Of a stretch of DNA of 64,000 bases, positions 8,186-17,970 are shown one piece after another. Every line of letters begins with the position of its first letter. Position 1 is the stretch's first letter. Below the pieces are notes generated by a model that ran no database searches, was not told the DNA's origin, and saw nothing but the letters and a program-made list of their open reading frames with translations. The DNA is taken from the NCBI RefSeq assembly GCF_003987655.1, contig NZ_NGKC01000011.1, forward strand, positions 1 to 64,000, read 5' to 3'. Both the position numbers and the translations under genes were made by a program. Source of the DNA: Vagococcus acidifermentans. Its GTDB lineage: Bacteria > Bacillota > Bacilli > Lactobacillales > Vagococcaceae.

Positions 8186-10522
8186 TTAATTGACGGCAGT
8201 CAGCTCCAGCAGCATCACTGCATTGGTGTCCAGCATACAGTAAAAATCAAAGCCGTCTCTGACTTCCAAATCAAACACCTGCATCTTGGGCCGGCTGATT
8301 TCAGACAGATAGATGTGCGATTCATAATCGAGCGGCTCGCTTGATTTAAACTCTTCATAAGCATAAAAAATCGCTCCATGCTGGCGGTTGAAATCCAGTT
8401 GTTTGACTTGGTACGTCCGGCTTTCAATTTCCGGTATTTCAATTCTGAATGTCATGGACTGGCTTTCAAGAAAGCTTTCTTCTTTGCTCAGATGCGGGGC
8501 AAAATAATTGGCATTCCAGAGCAGCAGCTGGTAGTTGTCATAATGCTTGGTCAGCATGAATTCTTCACCGATGGCAAGCACTTTTCCTTTCAGGCGATTG
8601 GCAATGGCAAGGACATGAAAAATCGGGCGCTTGCCGGCATAGTTGACGTAAAGTTCAAGCCCGTCATATTTGATGGGTTTGATTGGGTGATTGTTTTCAA
8701 ATAAGTCGGTGTTCAGCCAGAAGCCGTAGCCGGCTACCTGCAAATCAAGCTTCAGCACCTCTTGCAGTACCAGCGCTCCTCTGAAAAACATGCCGTTAGT
8801 GGTGCGGCTTTTTCCGGTTAAAGTGTTCCATTCAGACAGGTAAAGAGGCAAGTCGATGTGCCAGTCGCTTAAACGGCCTTTCAGTGCTTTGACTTCCTTA
8901 TAGACAAATTCATAAAATTTTTCCAGATCAGGCACAACCGTGTTGGCTGTTTCATACGTGTAGTTCGGTTCAGAACGGAAAGACAAAAACCGGCATTCAG
9001 GAATCACTTGGTTGAGATACAGACTGCACAGTTCGTCATTTTGAAAGGTGTAGTCAGGATAAGACACAGGCAGTTCAGCTCCCAATTGTATTTCCGGGTC
9101 AATCCCGTGCAAAGTGTGCTGAATTTCTTTAAACAGAGCGACGCTGCGGGGTAAATCGTTCTGGTTGAAGAGGCAGGCCACTTTCCACGTTTTAAAAAAA
9201 TCACTGCCTTTTTTCATGGCGATGTGCCTCAGAAATTGCTGCCGTTCCCGTTTATAAAAACTGGAAATCGTTTCGTAATCGGTCAGCGATAATTGGTAAA
9301 ACACGCCGAGTTGCAGTGATTCAAGAAAATCGAGCACAGCATCAAATTTACCATACGGTGAAAAGACTGTCAGCTTTTCCTGTTCATACACTCTGTACGC
9401 ATCCGGAGTATCGTGAAACAGATTTTGGATGCCGATATACTTTAGATTGATGGCTTTTTTTGCCTGCCGGATTTCTTCGCGGATTCCTGTGTTCAACAGG
9501 TCTTCAAAAGTATCGACATGCACGATGATATCGGCATTGATTTGCTCGCGGACATTTTGGGTTTTGATCGAGAGTTTTTTGTGTGTCTCCACCACTTCAA
9601 TATTTGCCACATGTCCTTCGGGCTGATGGGCGTAGTAGTAAAGAGCAGCCAGCAAATCTGTTTCTTGTTCTTTTAACAGTTCTTCATGCTGCGGCTTTCG
9701 CAATCGGCTGATGTCTTCATTATTATTGAAAAATGTTTGGCGGTATTTGACAGGCGACGTTCCGAATACCCGCTTGAAGTGCACCCGGTATGTTTTGCTG
9801 TTGCTGAATCCGTTGTTTTGTGCGATGTCATCAATGCCCAAACGGCTGTGCAGCAAATCCCTTAAACTTTGACGGACGCGCAGGTTATTAAGATAGTGGG
9901 AAAAATAATGCCCGGTTTCTGCTTTGAACAGTTTGGATAATGCGGAAGATGACATGAAAAAATGTCCGGCCACTTGTTCCAGTGTCAGCGGCAGATGATA
10001 GCTTTGTCCGATATAATCAATCACTTCCACGATTTTTTCATTGTAAAGATGGTATTGATAAAAGTTGGCTTCTTTTTGGAAAAATTGAATCAAAAGCAAA
10101 ATGATTTGGTGCAAGTTCATGGACAGCCGCAGTTCTTTGGTCATGTCTGCACTGTAGTGGCTTATCAGCAGTTCAGCGACATGTTTTTTCATATTGGTGA
10201 TGGCTTCACGTTTGCCGGTTTCCATCTGACTGGGAAAACACTCGAATTTTGTTGAAAAAAAACGCGGGTAAAGAGAGGAAAAAAACATGCTGTCGATTTG
10301 AATTTCAAAAAGGGCGGTTTCTTTGCGGAATTGTCGTGTGATTTTGATAGATTCATTCGGGTTGAAAACCAGCAGGTCGCCGTCAACCAAGGCGAACTCC
10401 TGATTCTCTACTTCTACCATCAAGTCGCCTTTGACAAGAAATAGAATGGTTGTTTCCTGGAAATAAAGTGTTTTATTAGCAGTCACCTGCAGTAGAGCCA
10501 GTTTGTATTTGTCGTTACTCAT
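8186..10522 (-). CDS. AraC-family regulator with C-terminal glycosidase-like (GH39-type) domain
   Basis: 778 residues from ATG 10522, chosen because GGGGA lies 7 bases upstream (a TTG six codons earlier has no site). The order is an N-terminal cupin-like sensor (about 1-110), a double helix-turn-helix AraC domain (about 170-270, with LTLEQVAGHFFMSSSALSKL and GIDDIAQNNGFSNSKTYRVHFKR, ending FGTSPVKYR), then about 480 residues resembling a GH39/beta-xylosidase TIM barrel (LPLYLSEWNTLTGKSR, VAGYGFWLNTDLF). In known members the barrel is thought to sense rather than cut. It faces an M20-MFS-M20 operon across a 198-base gap and is the obvious candidate to control it, although those genes handle acylated amino compounds rather than sugars. 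Confidence 0.88.
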   Translation of the reverse strand: MSNDKYKLALLQVTANKTLYFQETTILFLVKGDLMVEVENQEFALVDGDLLVFNPNESIKITRQFRKETALFEIQIDSMFFSSLYPRFFSTKFECFPSQMETGKREAITNMKKHVAELLISHYSADMTKELRLSMNLHQIILLLIQFFQKEANFYQYHLYNEKIVEVIDYIGQSYHLPLTLEQVAGHFFMSSSALSKLFKAETGHYFSHYLNNLRVRQSLRDLLHSRLGIDDIAQNNGFSNSKTYRVHFKRVFGTSPVKYRQTFFNNNEDISRLRKPQHEELLKEQETDLLAALYYYAHQPEGHVANIEVVETHKKLSIKTQNVREQINADIIVHVDTFEDLLNTGIREEIRQAKKAINLKYIGIQNLFHDTPDAYRVYEQEKLTVFSPYGKFDAVLDFLESLQLGVFYQLSLTDYETISSFYKRERQQFLRHIAMKKGSDFFKTWKVACLFNQNDLPRSVALFKEIQHTLHGIDPEIQLGAELPVSYPDYTFQNDELCSLYLNQVIPECRFLSFRSEPNYTYETANTVVPDLEKFYEFVYKEVKALKGRLSDWHIDLPLYLSEWNTLTGKSRTTNGMFFRGALVLQEVLKLDLQVAGYGFWLNTDLFENNHPIKPIKYDGLELYVNYAGKRPIFHVLAIANRLKGKVLAIGEEFMLTKHYDNYQLLLWNANYFAPHLSKEESFLESQSMTFRIEIPEIESRTYQVKQLDFNRQHGAIFYAYEEFKSSEPLDYESHIYLSEISRPKMQVFDLEVRDGFDFYCMLDTNAVMLLELTAVN

Positions 10523-10720
10523 TGCAAATCCCCATTTCAAGAGTCGATATTACCAACATTATACAATACGGCAAGAAAATAAACGACCTGTTCTAGTAAC
10601 TTTTTTTTCTCAAAAAATGCCGTTTAGAATGAATTGTTTTTTTTCAGAAAAGAAGAAGGAGGAAACATCAGTTGATTACGCTTACAATTTAGGGAGATAT
10701 TAAAGAAGGGCGGGAAACCG

Positions 10721-11869
10721 ATGAACAAAGAACACGCATTGGCACTCTTGAAAGAAGTCGTGCAAATGGAGACAGTTTTAGGAAAGGAAACAGAAGTCGT
10801 CAATCACTTAGCAGCACTTTTTGCGCAACATGAGATTCCGTTTGAGCGGGTGACTTACGCAGAAAACCGCGACCAGCTGGTTGTCACGCTGACAGGAAGC
10901 AAAGGAGCAGGGCCGGTACTCGGATTTTCCGGCCACATGGATGTTGTTCCGGTGGGGGAAGTAGCTTGGACACATCCGCCCTTTGCGGCAGTTGAAGAGG
11001 GGGAGCTGCTTTTCGGCCGCGGCACATGTGACATGAAAGCCGGGCTGATTGCACAAGTGGTCGCACTGATACAGCTGAAAGAAGCAGGTGCGCCTTTTGC
11101 CGGGACAGTTAAGTTGCTGATTACCGTCGGGGAAGAAACGGCAGCTGTTGGTGCTGGTCAGCTGACTGATTTAGGGTATGCGGATGACTTGGATGCACTG
11201 GTTATCGGCGAGCCGTCGCAACTGGATGTTGTGATTGCACACAAAGGCGCTCTCTGGCCGCAGTTCACCACATACGGAAAAACAGCACACGGCTCTATGC
11301 CGCAACTGGGCGTCAATGCTGTCGACCAGATGCTGGAGGTCATCCGGCAGTTCAAGGACACTTTTGATTTTTCCTGCGCCACAGATACTTTGCTGGGCAC
11401 TTCGACTGCCAGCCTTAATATTTTGCAAGGCGGCAGCGGCAATAACGTCGTACCGGATAAATGTGTGGCAAATGTCGATATCCGCACAGTTCCGGGGCAG
11501 AATCATGAAAAACTGAAAGCAGACATTGAAGAGATGGTACGGGCGCTCGACGGCAGGCTGGAATATTTCAAGGGCGAAGTCGCTTTTGTCAATGACTTGC
11601 CGCCGATTCGCACGGAAAAGGATGACCCGTTCACTTTGCTGACCGCTGAAATCATCCGGAAAGTTGCCGGGAAAGAGCCGGTCATCAAAAGCTTGACAGG
11701 CTATACCGACGGGTCCCAGTTCAGCAGAGCGGCAAAAGATTTTCCGATAATCATTGTCGGGCCCGGGGACACGTCTTTGGCGCATCAGCCTAATGAATGT
11801 GTGCCGATTCCGCAATTTTACCAGATGATTGATGTCAATAAGGAAATTGCGTTGAACTATCTGCGCTAG
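10721..11869 (+). CDS. ArgE/DapE-family M20 metallopeptidase (deacylase)
   Basis: 382 residues. The M20 di-metal site is visible: GHMDVVP with His72 and Asp74, bridging Asp104 in GRGTCDMKAGL, and Glu138/Glu139 in VGEETAAVGA; GEPSQLDVVIAHKGA and the lid domain GKTAHGSMPQLGVNAVD follow. Such enzymes hydrolyse N-acyl or N-succinyl amino acids or dipeptides; the exact substrate cannot be read from sequence. It starts after AAGGGCGGGAAACCG and is the first gene of a three-gene operon with an MFS carrier and a second M20 enzyme, divergent from the AraC-type regulator. The context suggests uptake of an amide-linked amino acid followed by cytoplasmic cleavage. Confidence 0.88.
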   Translation: MNKEHALALLKEVVQMETVLGKETEVVNHLAALFAQHEIPFERVTYAENRDQLVVTLTGSKGAGPVLGFSGHMDVVPVGEVAWTHPPFAAVEEGELLFGRGTCDMKAGLIAQVVALIQLKEAGAPFAGTVKLLITVGEETAAVGAGQLTDLGYADDLDALVIGEPSQLDVVIAHKGALWPQFTTYGKTAHGSMPQLGVNAVDQMLEVIRQFKDTFDFSCATDTLLGTSTASLNILQGGSGNNVVPDKCVANVDIRTVPGQNHEKLKADIEEMVRALDGRLEYFKGEVAFVNDLPPIRTEKDDPFTLLTAEIIRKVAGKEPVIKSLTGYTDGSQFSRAAKDFPIIIVGPGDTSLAHQPNECVPIPQFYQMIDVNKEIALNYLR

Positions 11870-11907
11870 TCCGGCTGCTGAGTTAGAAAATATGAGGGGA
11901 TGAGTTA

Positions 11908-13206
11908 ATGAAGAAACATAAAATTTTTTACGGTTGGTGGATTGTTCTTGGCGCGCTCTTGCTGACGAGCACATTGGTACCGAGTGTCGTTGCGATGGCG
12001 AATAAATTTTTGATTCCAGTCACTGCTGAAATGGGGATAAGCAGGAGTGCTTTTACGTTGAGTAATACGATATTGCAGTCGGTCGGCATCTTTTTATCGC
12101 CTTTCGTTGCAAAAAAAATAACCACAGGCAACTTGCGGACAATTCAAAGCGTCAGCATCATTGTCTTTACACTGGCCTACGCATCGTATGGGCTGGCACA
12201 GAGTCCCATCCATTTATATCTGTCATCATTCATCATTGGCATTTGCTATTTGTTTTCGACTATTATTCCAATCAGTATTGTCATCACAAACTGGTTCGTA
12301 AAAAAAAGAGGACTGGCCATGAGTATCGCCATGACCGGTATCGGTGTCGGCGGGTTCGTTTTTAGTCCGCTGATTACGATGTGGCTGGAACGCTTCGGCT
12401 GGCGCACGACTTATATGATTATGGCAGTCATCCTGTTAGTCGTTTCATTGCCGGTTGCTCTGTTCGTATTTAAAAAGAAGCCTTCGGATATGGGACTGGA
12501 ACCCTATGGCGCCAGTGAGCCGCTCAGCCAGACTGCCAGTAAAGAAACTAATCAGGCCGAATCAGTCACAGTTGAACTGGCAACAAAAGACGTGCTGAGA
12601 AAACCGTTTTTTATCATTCTATTGATTGGTATGGCACTTAACGGCATCATCAACAGCGGAGCGCTGGGTCAATTCCCGCCGGCTCTTGAAGAAATGCAGT
12701 CGCCGGCTGTTGCAGCCACAGTCATTTCAGTGTATTCGATTGTCGGCGTGCTTGGGAAGCTGATTCTCGGCTGGGTGAATGACCGCTGGGGTGTTGTCGT
12801 CAGCTCGATTTTCGGCTGTGTGACGTTCGGTGCAGCATTTGTCTGTATGTTTTTCGGCAGCAGTATCGTCATGGTTTATCTGATGGCGGTCGTTTTCGGT
12901 TTAGGCATCGGGATAGGGTCTGTTTCGCCGCCGCTTGTGACAGCTTCGATTTTCGGGGCTGAACAGTACGGTGAAGTATACGGTTATGTCAGCAGTGCTC
13001 TGCAAGTAGGCATGTCTGTCGGCTCGCTTCTCGTTGCGTCCATGTATGATGCCAGCGGCTCGTATCAAACTGCATGGGGTGTCTTGCTTGTCTTGACAGC
13101 TCTGACGCTTTTCAGCTGGATAGCCTCGTATAGCCGCTCACGCAAGTACTGTTCAGACGCGCACTTGACAAAAATCAACAACAGCGAAAAAATAGTAGCA
13201 GAGTAA
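11908..13206 (+). CDS. MFS transporter (OFA/monocarboxylate-type)
   Basis: 432 residues with 12 hydrophobic segments. The N-terminal KHKIFYGWWIVLGALLL signature is typical of OFA/MCT-like carriers (oxalate-formate antiporter relatives), with a charged central loop (about 190-225) and second-half motif GWVNDRWGVVV. It lies between two M20 hydrolases with short gaps, so it probably imports their shared substrate (an acyl amino acid or small peptide) or exports the released acid. ATG 11908 follows GAGGGGATGAGTTA. Substrate specificity is not readable. Confidence 0.85.
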   Translation: MKKHKIFYGWWIVLGALLLTSTLVPSVVAMANKFLIPVTAEMGISRSAFTLSNTILQSVGIFLSPFVAKKITTGNLRTIQSVSIIVFTLAYASYGLAQSPIHLYLSSFIIGICYLFSTIIPISIVITNWFVKKRGLAMSIAMTGIGVGGFVFSPLITMWLERFGWRTTYMIMAVILLVVSLPVALFVFKKKPSDMGLEPYGASEPLSQTASKETNQAESVTVELATKDVLRKPFFIILLIGMALNGIINSGALGQFPPALEEMQSPAVAATVISVYSIVGVLGKLILGWVNDRWGVVVSSIFGCVTFGAAFVCMFFGSSIVMVYLMAVVFGLGIGIGSVSPPLVTASIFGAEQYGEVYGYVSSALQVGMSVGSLLVASMYDASGSYQTAWGVLLVLTALTLFSWIASYSRSRKYCSDAHLTKINNSEKIVAE

Positions 13207-13224
13207 AAGAAAGGAAGTGTCTAC

Positions 13225-14424
13225 ATGGATGCTTTAAAGAAAGAGCTGATGAAGCGCTTGAAGGCAAAAGAACCTGAAATGATCAGGCTGCGCCGATACA
13301 TGCACGAAAACCCTGAATTGTCATTTCATGAAGAAAAAACAGCACAATTGATTGCTGATTTTTATGAAGGGAAAGATTGTACCGTACATCGTAATTTTGG
13401 CGGCGGCTACGGGATACTCGTCGACATCGAAGGCGGAAAGCCGGGGCCTAGTCTGGCACTGCGCGCCGACTTTGATGCGCTGCCGATTCAGGAAGACACT
13501 GGTTTGCCGTTTGCGTCCAAAACTCCCGGTGTGATGCACGCCTGCGGTCATGACGGGCACACTGCTTATATGCTGATATTGGCGGACACACTAATCGAAT
13601 TGAAAAATGACTTGCCCGGACGCATCCGCATCATTCACCAGCCGGCGGAAGAAACACCACCAGGCGGTGCATTGGGCATGGTCGAAGCCGGCTGTCTCAA
13701 CGGCTATGACCATGTGTTCGGCGCACATGTGATGTCCAATCTGAGTCTCGGAAAAATCGCATACCGCGAAGGGCCTGTGCAAACCGGTCGGACGACTTTT
13801 TCAATCAAATTACAAGGCAAGGGCGGACACGGCTCCATGCCGCAAGATGCTAATGATACAATCGTTGCGGCAGCACAGTTTGTCACAGCCGTCCAGACAA
13901 TCGTCAGCCGCAGAGTCAATCCCTTTGACACAGCTACAGTGACGATTGGTTCATTTGACGGAAAAGGCTCGGCCAACGTCATCAAAGACTCAGTTATTTT
14001 AAAAGGCGATGTCAGGATAATGACTGAAGAAACCCGCATACTCATCGAGAAAGAGTTTAAACAGTTGCTGAGCGGCATTGCGTCAGCCTTCGGAATCACC
14101 TATGAATTGGACTATGTCCATGATTATCCGGTACTCGTTAATGATGATGCATTGACCAAGATGTTTGCAAATACAACAAAAGAGGCAGCTATTGACGGTG
14201 TCACTGAGGTGGTTCGCTGCGAACCGCAAACACCTTCTGAAGATTTCGCTTATTATGCGCAAGAAAAGCCAAGCTGTTTCTTTTATGTCGGTGCGACCAA
14301 AGACGGTGATGAATGGTATCCGCACCATCACCCGAAATTTGTCATCAACGAAGATTGCCTGCTGATAGCAGCCAAAGTCATGGGAAATGCTGTCTTAAGC
14401 TACTTATATAATGGGGTAAAATAG
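13225..14424 (+). CDS. M20D-family amidohydrolase
   Basis: 399 residues of the hippurate/IAA-amino-acid/N-acetyl-diaminopimelate hydrolase group. Motifs: MHENPELSFHEEKT (about 26-39), RADFDALPIQEDT (about 80-92), HACGHDGH with metal ligands Cys107 and His109, QPAEETPPGGALGMVEAG with the catalytic Glu pair, and GKGGHGSMP. These enzymes cleave N-acyl or aminoacyl amide bonds. It is the last gene of the operon, 18 bases after the MFS gene, with AAAGGAAG before ATG, and ends in a strong terminator. Having an ArgE/DapE-type and an M20D-type enzyme together points to a two-step or two-substrate deacylation pathway. Confidence 0.88.
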   Translation: MDALKKELMKRLKAKEPEMIRLRRYMHENPELSFHEEKTAQLIADFYEGKDCTVHRNFGGGYGILVDIEGGKPGPSLALRADFDALPIQEDTGLPFASKTPGVMHACGHDGHTAYMLILADTLIELKNDLPGRIRIIHQPAEETPPGGALGMVEAGCLNGYDHVFGAHVMSNLSLGKIAYREGPVQTGRTTFSIKLQGKGGHGSMPQDANDTIVAAAQFVTAVQTIVSRRVNPFDTATVTIGSFDGKGSANVIKDSVILKGDVRIMTEETRILIEKEFKQLLSGIASAFGITYELDYVHDYPVLVNDDALTKMFANTTKEAAIDGVTEVVRCEPQTPSEDFAYYAQEKPSCFFYVGATKDGDEWYPHHHPKFVINEDCLLIAAKVMGNAVLSYLYNGVK

Positions 14425-14471
14425 AAAGAATCCGGCGTTCAGTATCATCACTGAACGCCGGATTCTTTCTA
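14423..14471 (+). terminator. Strong terminator of the M20-MFS-M20 operon
   Basis: The arms AGAAAGAATCCGGCGTTCAG and CTGAACGCCGGATTCTTTCT form a 20-base perfect hairpin that starts at the stop codon and ends in T-rich sequence. Confidence 0.93.
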
Positions 14472-14477
14472 TTGCAT

Positions 14478-14645
14478 CGTGCATGAGTAATAAAGCAATG
14501 GTGAAAGTCCAATACAGTCTTGGCCAGTGAGACTTGTCAGTGAAAGGCAAGGTAGCAACAGTGAAAACAAACAGGCGGCAAGGCTCACTGTCAAGGGAAA
14601 GTGAGTAACTAATAAAAGGAATGCACCTAATAATTTTTGTCAAAA
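14478..14645 (+). mobile_element. Possible group II intron 5' remnant
   Basis: About 165 bases without a gene contain GGTGAAAGTCC, GTGAAAGGCAAGGTAGCAACA and GCGGCAAGGCTCACTGTCAAG, phrases that recall domain I of bacterial group II introns. No reverse transcriptase or catalytic domain V follows, so if real this is a fragment. It lies exactly where base composition drops into the AT-rich hydrolase/MFS pair. The resemblance is by eye only. Confidence 0.4.
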
Positions 14646-14649
14646 AAGA

Positions 14650-16680
14650 TTAAAGTCCCTCCCTCTTAATTTTCTCATCCCATGTATGCTGGTAAACAGA
14701 CTGTCCATTTTTATAAGATTCCATAGAACCTTTGATAAAGAAATAATCTTTATCAGACGTTTGCGTTACAACAATATCAGTATTCGTATTCCAACCTGCT
14801 CTACTCAGTGACATATTTTGAGTGATTGTATAACGAGCTGACAATGGATCTTTGTTCGATAATGAAAGTTCTCTTCTAAGATTGTGCTCTACAGTTACGT
14901 CGACTTCATCGAAACGATAAATACCTTCTCCAAAAACTCCACCAACGCCATTAGTTATATAAGTCCAAGTATCAGTCACTAAATCATAAGTTGCTTGCCT
15001 TTCAACAAAACCTTCTTTTAACAAGGAAGTGGGTGTAAGCGGTGCTGATTCAGGATATTCATCAGGTCCGTCACAATCATTTCCAGTAAATAATGGTAAA
15101 GTTAAAACGGCTTTTTTTAGATTTAACGTTAACGTTACATCTTCAGGCATTGTCCAAAACATTGGCCACGCACTAGAAGCCAAAGTCAATCTAATCCTAT
15201 GTCCAGCTAAAAACCTATGACCGCAACAGTCTAAATTTATTTTTGCGGTAACATAAGTCTCTTCATGAAGAGGAACAACCTGGTCATGGCCTTGTAAATG
15301 TGTCAAATTCATAACTCCATATGAAACTCTCTCAACTTCACCTGTGGGTGCTACATCACAAATGGACGCATAAAGCATAGCGACTGGTTTATCACTTTTA
15401 AGCTCAATTGAAAATTCAGGGTATCCGAAAATATCAATTGCATCATCAAGTGGTTCAGAATCAAAAACTCTCGCTAATCCATTATCCAATCTCTGGTCAC
15501 AAGGGGACTCCCCCAGAACACCTGCGGCCATCCATTCATTTGCAAGTAATGTATGATTAAGTGGTGTTTTTAACTTCATTATTTCATCTGTTGTTGATTT
15601 ACTTTCAGTGATTTTTCCGTATTCTAAATAATACTCTGTCGGATTTACATCTGCGGCTGGCCAATTTTCAATCCCAACCCACCTTCCCTTACTATAAGGC
15701 TTGCAGGATGAGGGTGTCATGCTGTCTTGAATCCAAGCTTGTATCATTGGTCCATCTAAAACATCATTATCGATTCCTTTCAACCAATGATCCCACCATT
15801 TTTTGCTTTCTCCAAGAAAGTTTATAGCTGGTGTCGGAATACCATCATGAGGGTAAACATGGGCCCATGGTCCAATGATTCCTTTTTTAGGCACTTTCAC
15901 ACCCTTAAGGAGTGAGAGAACTGTATTGGTATAAGCATCTTCCCAGCCATCAATAGCTAAAATCGGAACGTCAATGTCTTCGTAGTTTTCACATACCGAC
16001 CCATGTTTCCAATAATTATCACGGGTTTGATGGTTTAACCAGTTGGCCATCCATAATGGCATATTTTCCAAGCGATGTAACCACTTGTCTTCCCATACAT
16101 CGCCTACGATATTAGGGTCTAAAGCTCGTGATTGATATCCCATCATAATAGCGCCCCACCAGAAATTATCATTTAGGATGAGCCCACCCTTATAATGAAT
16201 ATCATTATTGTAGCGATCATCTGTATAGCCCACTACGATTACAGCTTTTAATGCAGGTGGTCGGAGGGCAGCAATTTGTAAAGAATTAAATCCACCCCAA
16301 GATTTTCCCATCATTCCAACATTTCCGTCGCACCAAGGCTGTTTGCTGATCCAATCAATTATTTCCAATCCATCGTCCTGTTCTTGTTTCAGGTATTCAT
16401 CCATTAATAAACCATCTGATTCACCAGTTCCCCGCATATCAACACGAATAACATTATACCCGTGTCCGGAAAAATATCCATGCATCGGATTGTCCCTCGC
16501 TCTAGTACCATCAGTTTTTCGATAGGGTAAATACTCAAGGATGGTCGGAAGGGGAATATCGGATTCTGGCAGCCATAATCTGTATGATAAGCGTGTACCA
16601 TCTGAAAGATATAGCCATTCATTTTCAATTACATTTACTTTATAAGGAAAAGAAGTGATTATTTTTTTTTCAGTAGTCAT
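14650..16680 (-). CDS. CocE/NonD-family hydrolase (X-Pro dipeptidyl-peptidase-like)
   Basis: 676 residues of the S15 alpha/beta-hydrolase group. The nucleophile elbow GMMGKSWGGFNS (Ser about 128) follows RVDMRGTGESDG. A candidate acid lies in ILAIDGWEDAYTNTV and a candidate His in GPWAHVYPHDG. The C-terminal half is the jelly-roll domain of this family (for example CGHRFLAGHRIRLTLASSAWPMFW). Members cleave ester or amide bonds (cocaine esterase, glutaryl-acylase, X-Pro peptidase); the substrate is unknown. There is no signal peptide, so it acts in the cytoplasm. It is 15 bases downstream of an MFS gene in a clearly AT-richer pair, suggesting uptake then hydrolysis and probable horizontal acquisition. 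Confidence 0.88.
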   Translation of the reverse strand: MTTEKKIITSFPYKVNVIENEWLYLSDGTRLSYRLWLPESDIPLPTILEYLPYRKTDGTRARDNPMHGYFSGHGYNVIRVDMRGTGESDGLLMDEYLKQEQDDGLEIIDWISKQPWCDGNVGMMGKSWGGFNSLQIAALRPPALKAVIVVGYTDDRYNNDIHYKGGLILNDNFWWGAIMMGYQSRALDPNIVGDVWEDKWLHRLENMPLWMANWLNHQTRDNYWKHGSVCENYEDIDVPILAIDGWEDAYTNTVLSLLKGVKVPKKGIIGPWAHVYPHDGIPTPAINFLGESKKWWDHWLKGIDNDVLDGPMIQAWIQDSMTPSSCKPYSKGRWVGIENWPAADVNPTEYYLEYGKITESKSTTDEIMKLKTPLNHTLLANEWMAAGVLGESPCDQRLDNGLARVFDSEPLDDAIDIFGYPEFSIELKSDKPVAMLYASICDVAPTGEVERVSYGVMNLTHLQGHDQVVPLHEETYVTAKINLDCCGHRFLAGHRIRLTLASSAWPMFWTMPEDVTLTLNLKKAVLTLPLFTGNDCDGPDEYPESAPLTPTSLLKEGFVERQATYDLVTDTWTYITNGVGGVFGEGIYRFDEVDVTVEHNLRRELSLSNKDPLSARYTITQNMSLSRAGWNTNTDIVVTQTSDKDYFFIKGSMESYKNGQSVYQHTWDEKIKREGL

Positions 16681-16695
16681 TTAAATACCTCCTAA

Positions 16696-17970
16696 TTATG
16701 ATTCGATTTCATGATCATCCAAATATTTACAGCCATAAGTTTTCCACCAAACAATACATAATACAGCACCTATTATCGCCATAAGAATCATAAGTGAAAA
16801 ATATAAAAAGTAACCTTTATTCCCATGAAACACATCTAAAATATTCCCGGCAACTAAAGGGACTACGACTTCCGGTAAATAACCTAGTGTACTAGTGAAG
16901 CCTATTGCCATTCCTGACAAGTTAATTGGGATACCTCCTTCAGAGTGAAAAGAAAAAAATAAACCAAAATTTGAGTACATTGCGATATAAACCATTGCAC
17001 TACCAATGATTAGTAAAACTAATTGTGACTTTCCCATTAAGCTAGATGCTAAAATCATGATGAATGTCCCTATTGCCATCACTACGAACCCAATAAACAT
17101 GACTTTCGATTTTGCTGTTTTGTCAGCTAAAAAACCTCCAATCGGCGAAGCGAACAAACGACAATATTGAGCCAGAACAGTTACAACTGCTGCGAAAACT
17201 GCCGATGTACCAATGACATTGGAAGCGTAGGGAGTAAAGTAGTAAATCGACATATTAAAAGTATAGCTAGTAAACATCATGCCGATAATCAGCCAAATAG
17301 CAGGTGTCTTTAAAACCTTTATAAAATTTTTTAGACTAAATTTTTCACCATTGTGTTCACCTGTAAGACTATTGCTATCCTTAATCAAGAAAATAAAAGC
17401 AATACCACATAGTATTGGAATAACTGAATAAAAGATAATTATATAATCCAAGCCTAATTGTGGAACTAATCGCGATTCAAATATACCAAAAATTGCTGTA
17501 GCTATTGCCATATGAAGAATATTACTAATTCCTCTCGTACCTTCAAAAAGTCCATAAGCTCTACTTTGTTCGTCATCTCCAGCTTGTATTCGGACAATTT
17601 TCATCAGAGCCGGCCAAAAAGTCAATAACGATGTCACTCCCCAAAGAGAGTATATCAATAATAATGAGAGGTAGCTTGTAAAATATAGATGCAGAAACCC
17701 ACCAATACCTGTTGTTAACAAAGAAAAAATGATAAGTCGTTTAGCTGGAAAACGATCGGCTAATATTCCACCAATAAGATAAGAAAGAACTCCCATAAAT
17801 CCGTAAGCGCTTCCTAATGAGCCCATCTGAGTATTAGTCAGATTATAAGCTTCTACATAAGCATCATAATAGTAGCTACGAAAATATGGCAAACCGTAAA
17901 TAATTGAACCAGCTAATGCAAGTAAAACAATTGTGATAAAGTTTCTTTTCAAGCCTGATTTTTTTTTCAT
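16696..17970 (-). CDS. MFS transporter
   Basis: 424 residues from ATG 17970, preceded by CAGGAGTGAG 7 bases away; the open frame extends 61 codons further upstream through untranslated leader, which I reject as coding. It has twelve membrane segments, motif GILADRFPAKRLIIF between the second and third, and GGFLADKTAKSKVMFIG in the second half. The pattern resembles YihN-like carriers. It is first of a two-gene leftward operon with the CocE-type hydrolase, sharing its low GC. The substrate is unknown but presumably the one the hydrolase acts on. Confidence 0.82.
   Translation of the reverse strand: MKKKSGLKRNFITIVLLALAGSIIYGLPYFRSYYYDAYVEAYNLTNTQMGSLGSAYGFMGVLSYLIGGILADRFPAKRLIIFSLLTTGIGGFLHLYFTSYLSLLLIYSLWGVTSLLTFWPALMKIVRIQAGDDEQSRAYGLFEGTRGISNILHMAIATAIFGIFESRLVPQLGLDYIIIFYSVIPILCGIAFIFLIKDSNSLTGEHNGEKFSLKNFIKVLKTPAIWLIIGMMFTSYTFNMSIYYFTPYASNVIGTSAVFAAVVTVLAQYCRLFASPIGGFLADKTAKSKVMFIGFVVMAIGTFIMILASSLMGKSQLVLLIIGSAMVYIAMYSNFGLFFSFHSEGGIPINLSGMAIGFTSTLGYLPEVVVPLVAGNILDVFHGNKGYFLYFSLMILMAIIGAVLCIVWWKTYGCKYLDDHEIES

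Noticed and set aside
14404-14643. 79-codon minus-strand frame over the possible intron remnant
   Set aside because: It overlaps a perfect terminator and reads like the spurious frames common in structured RNA regions.
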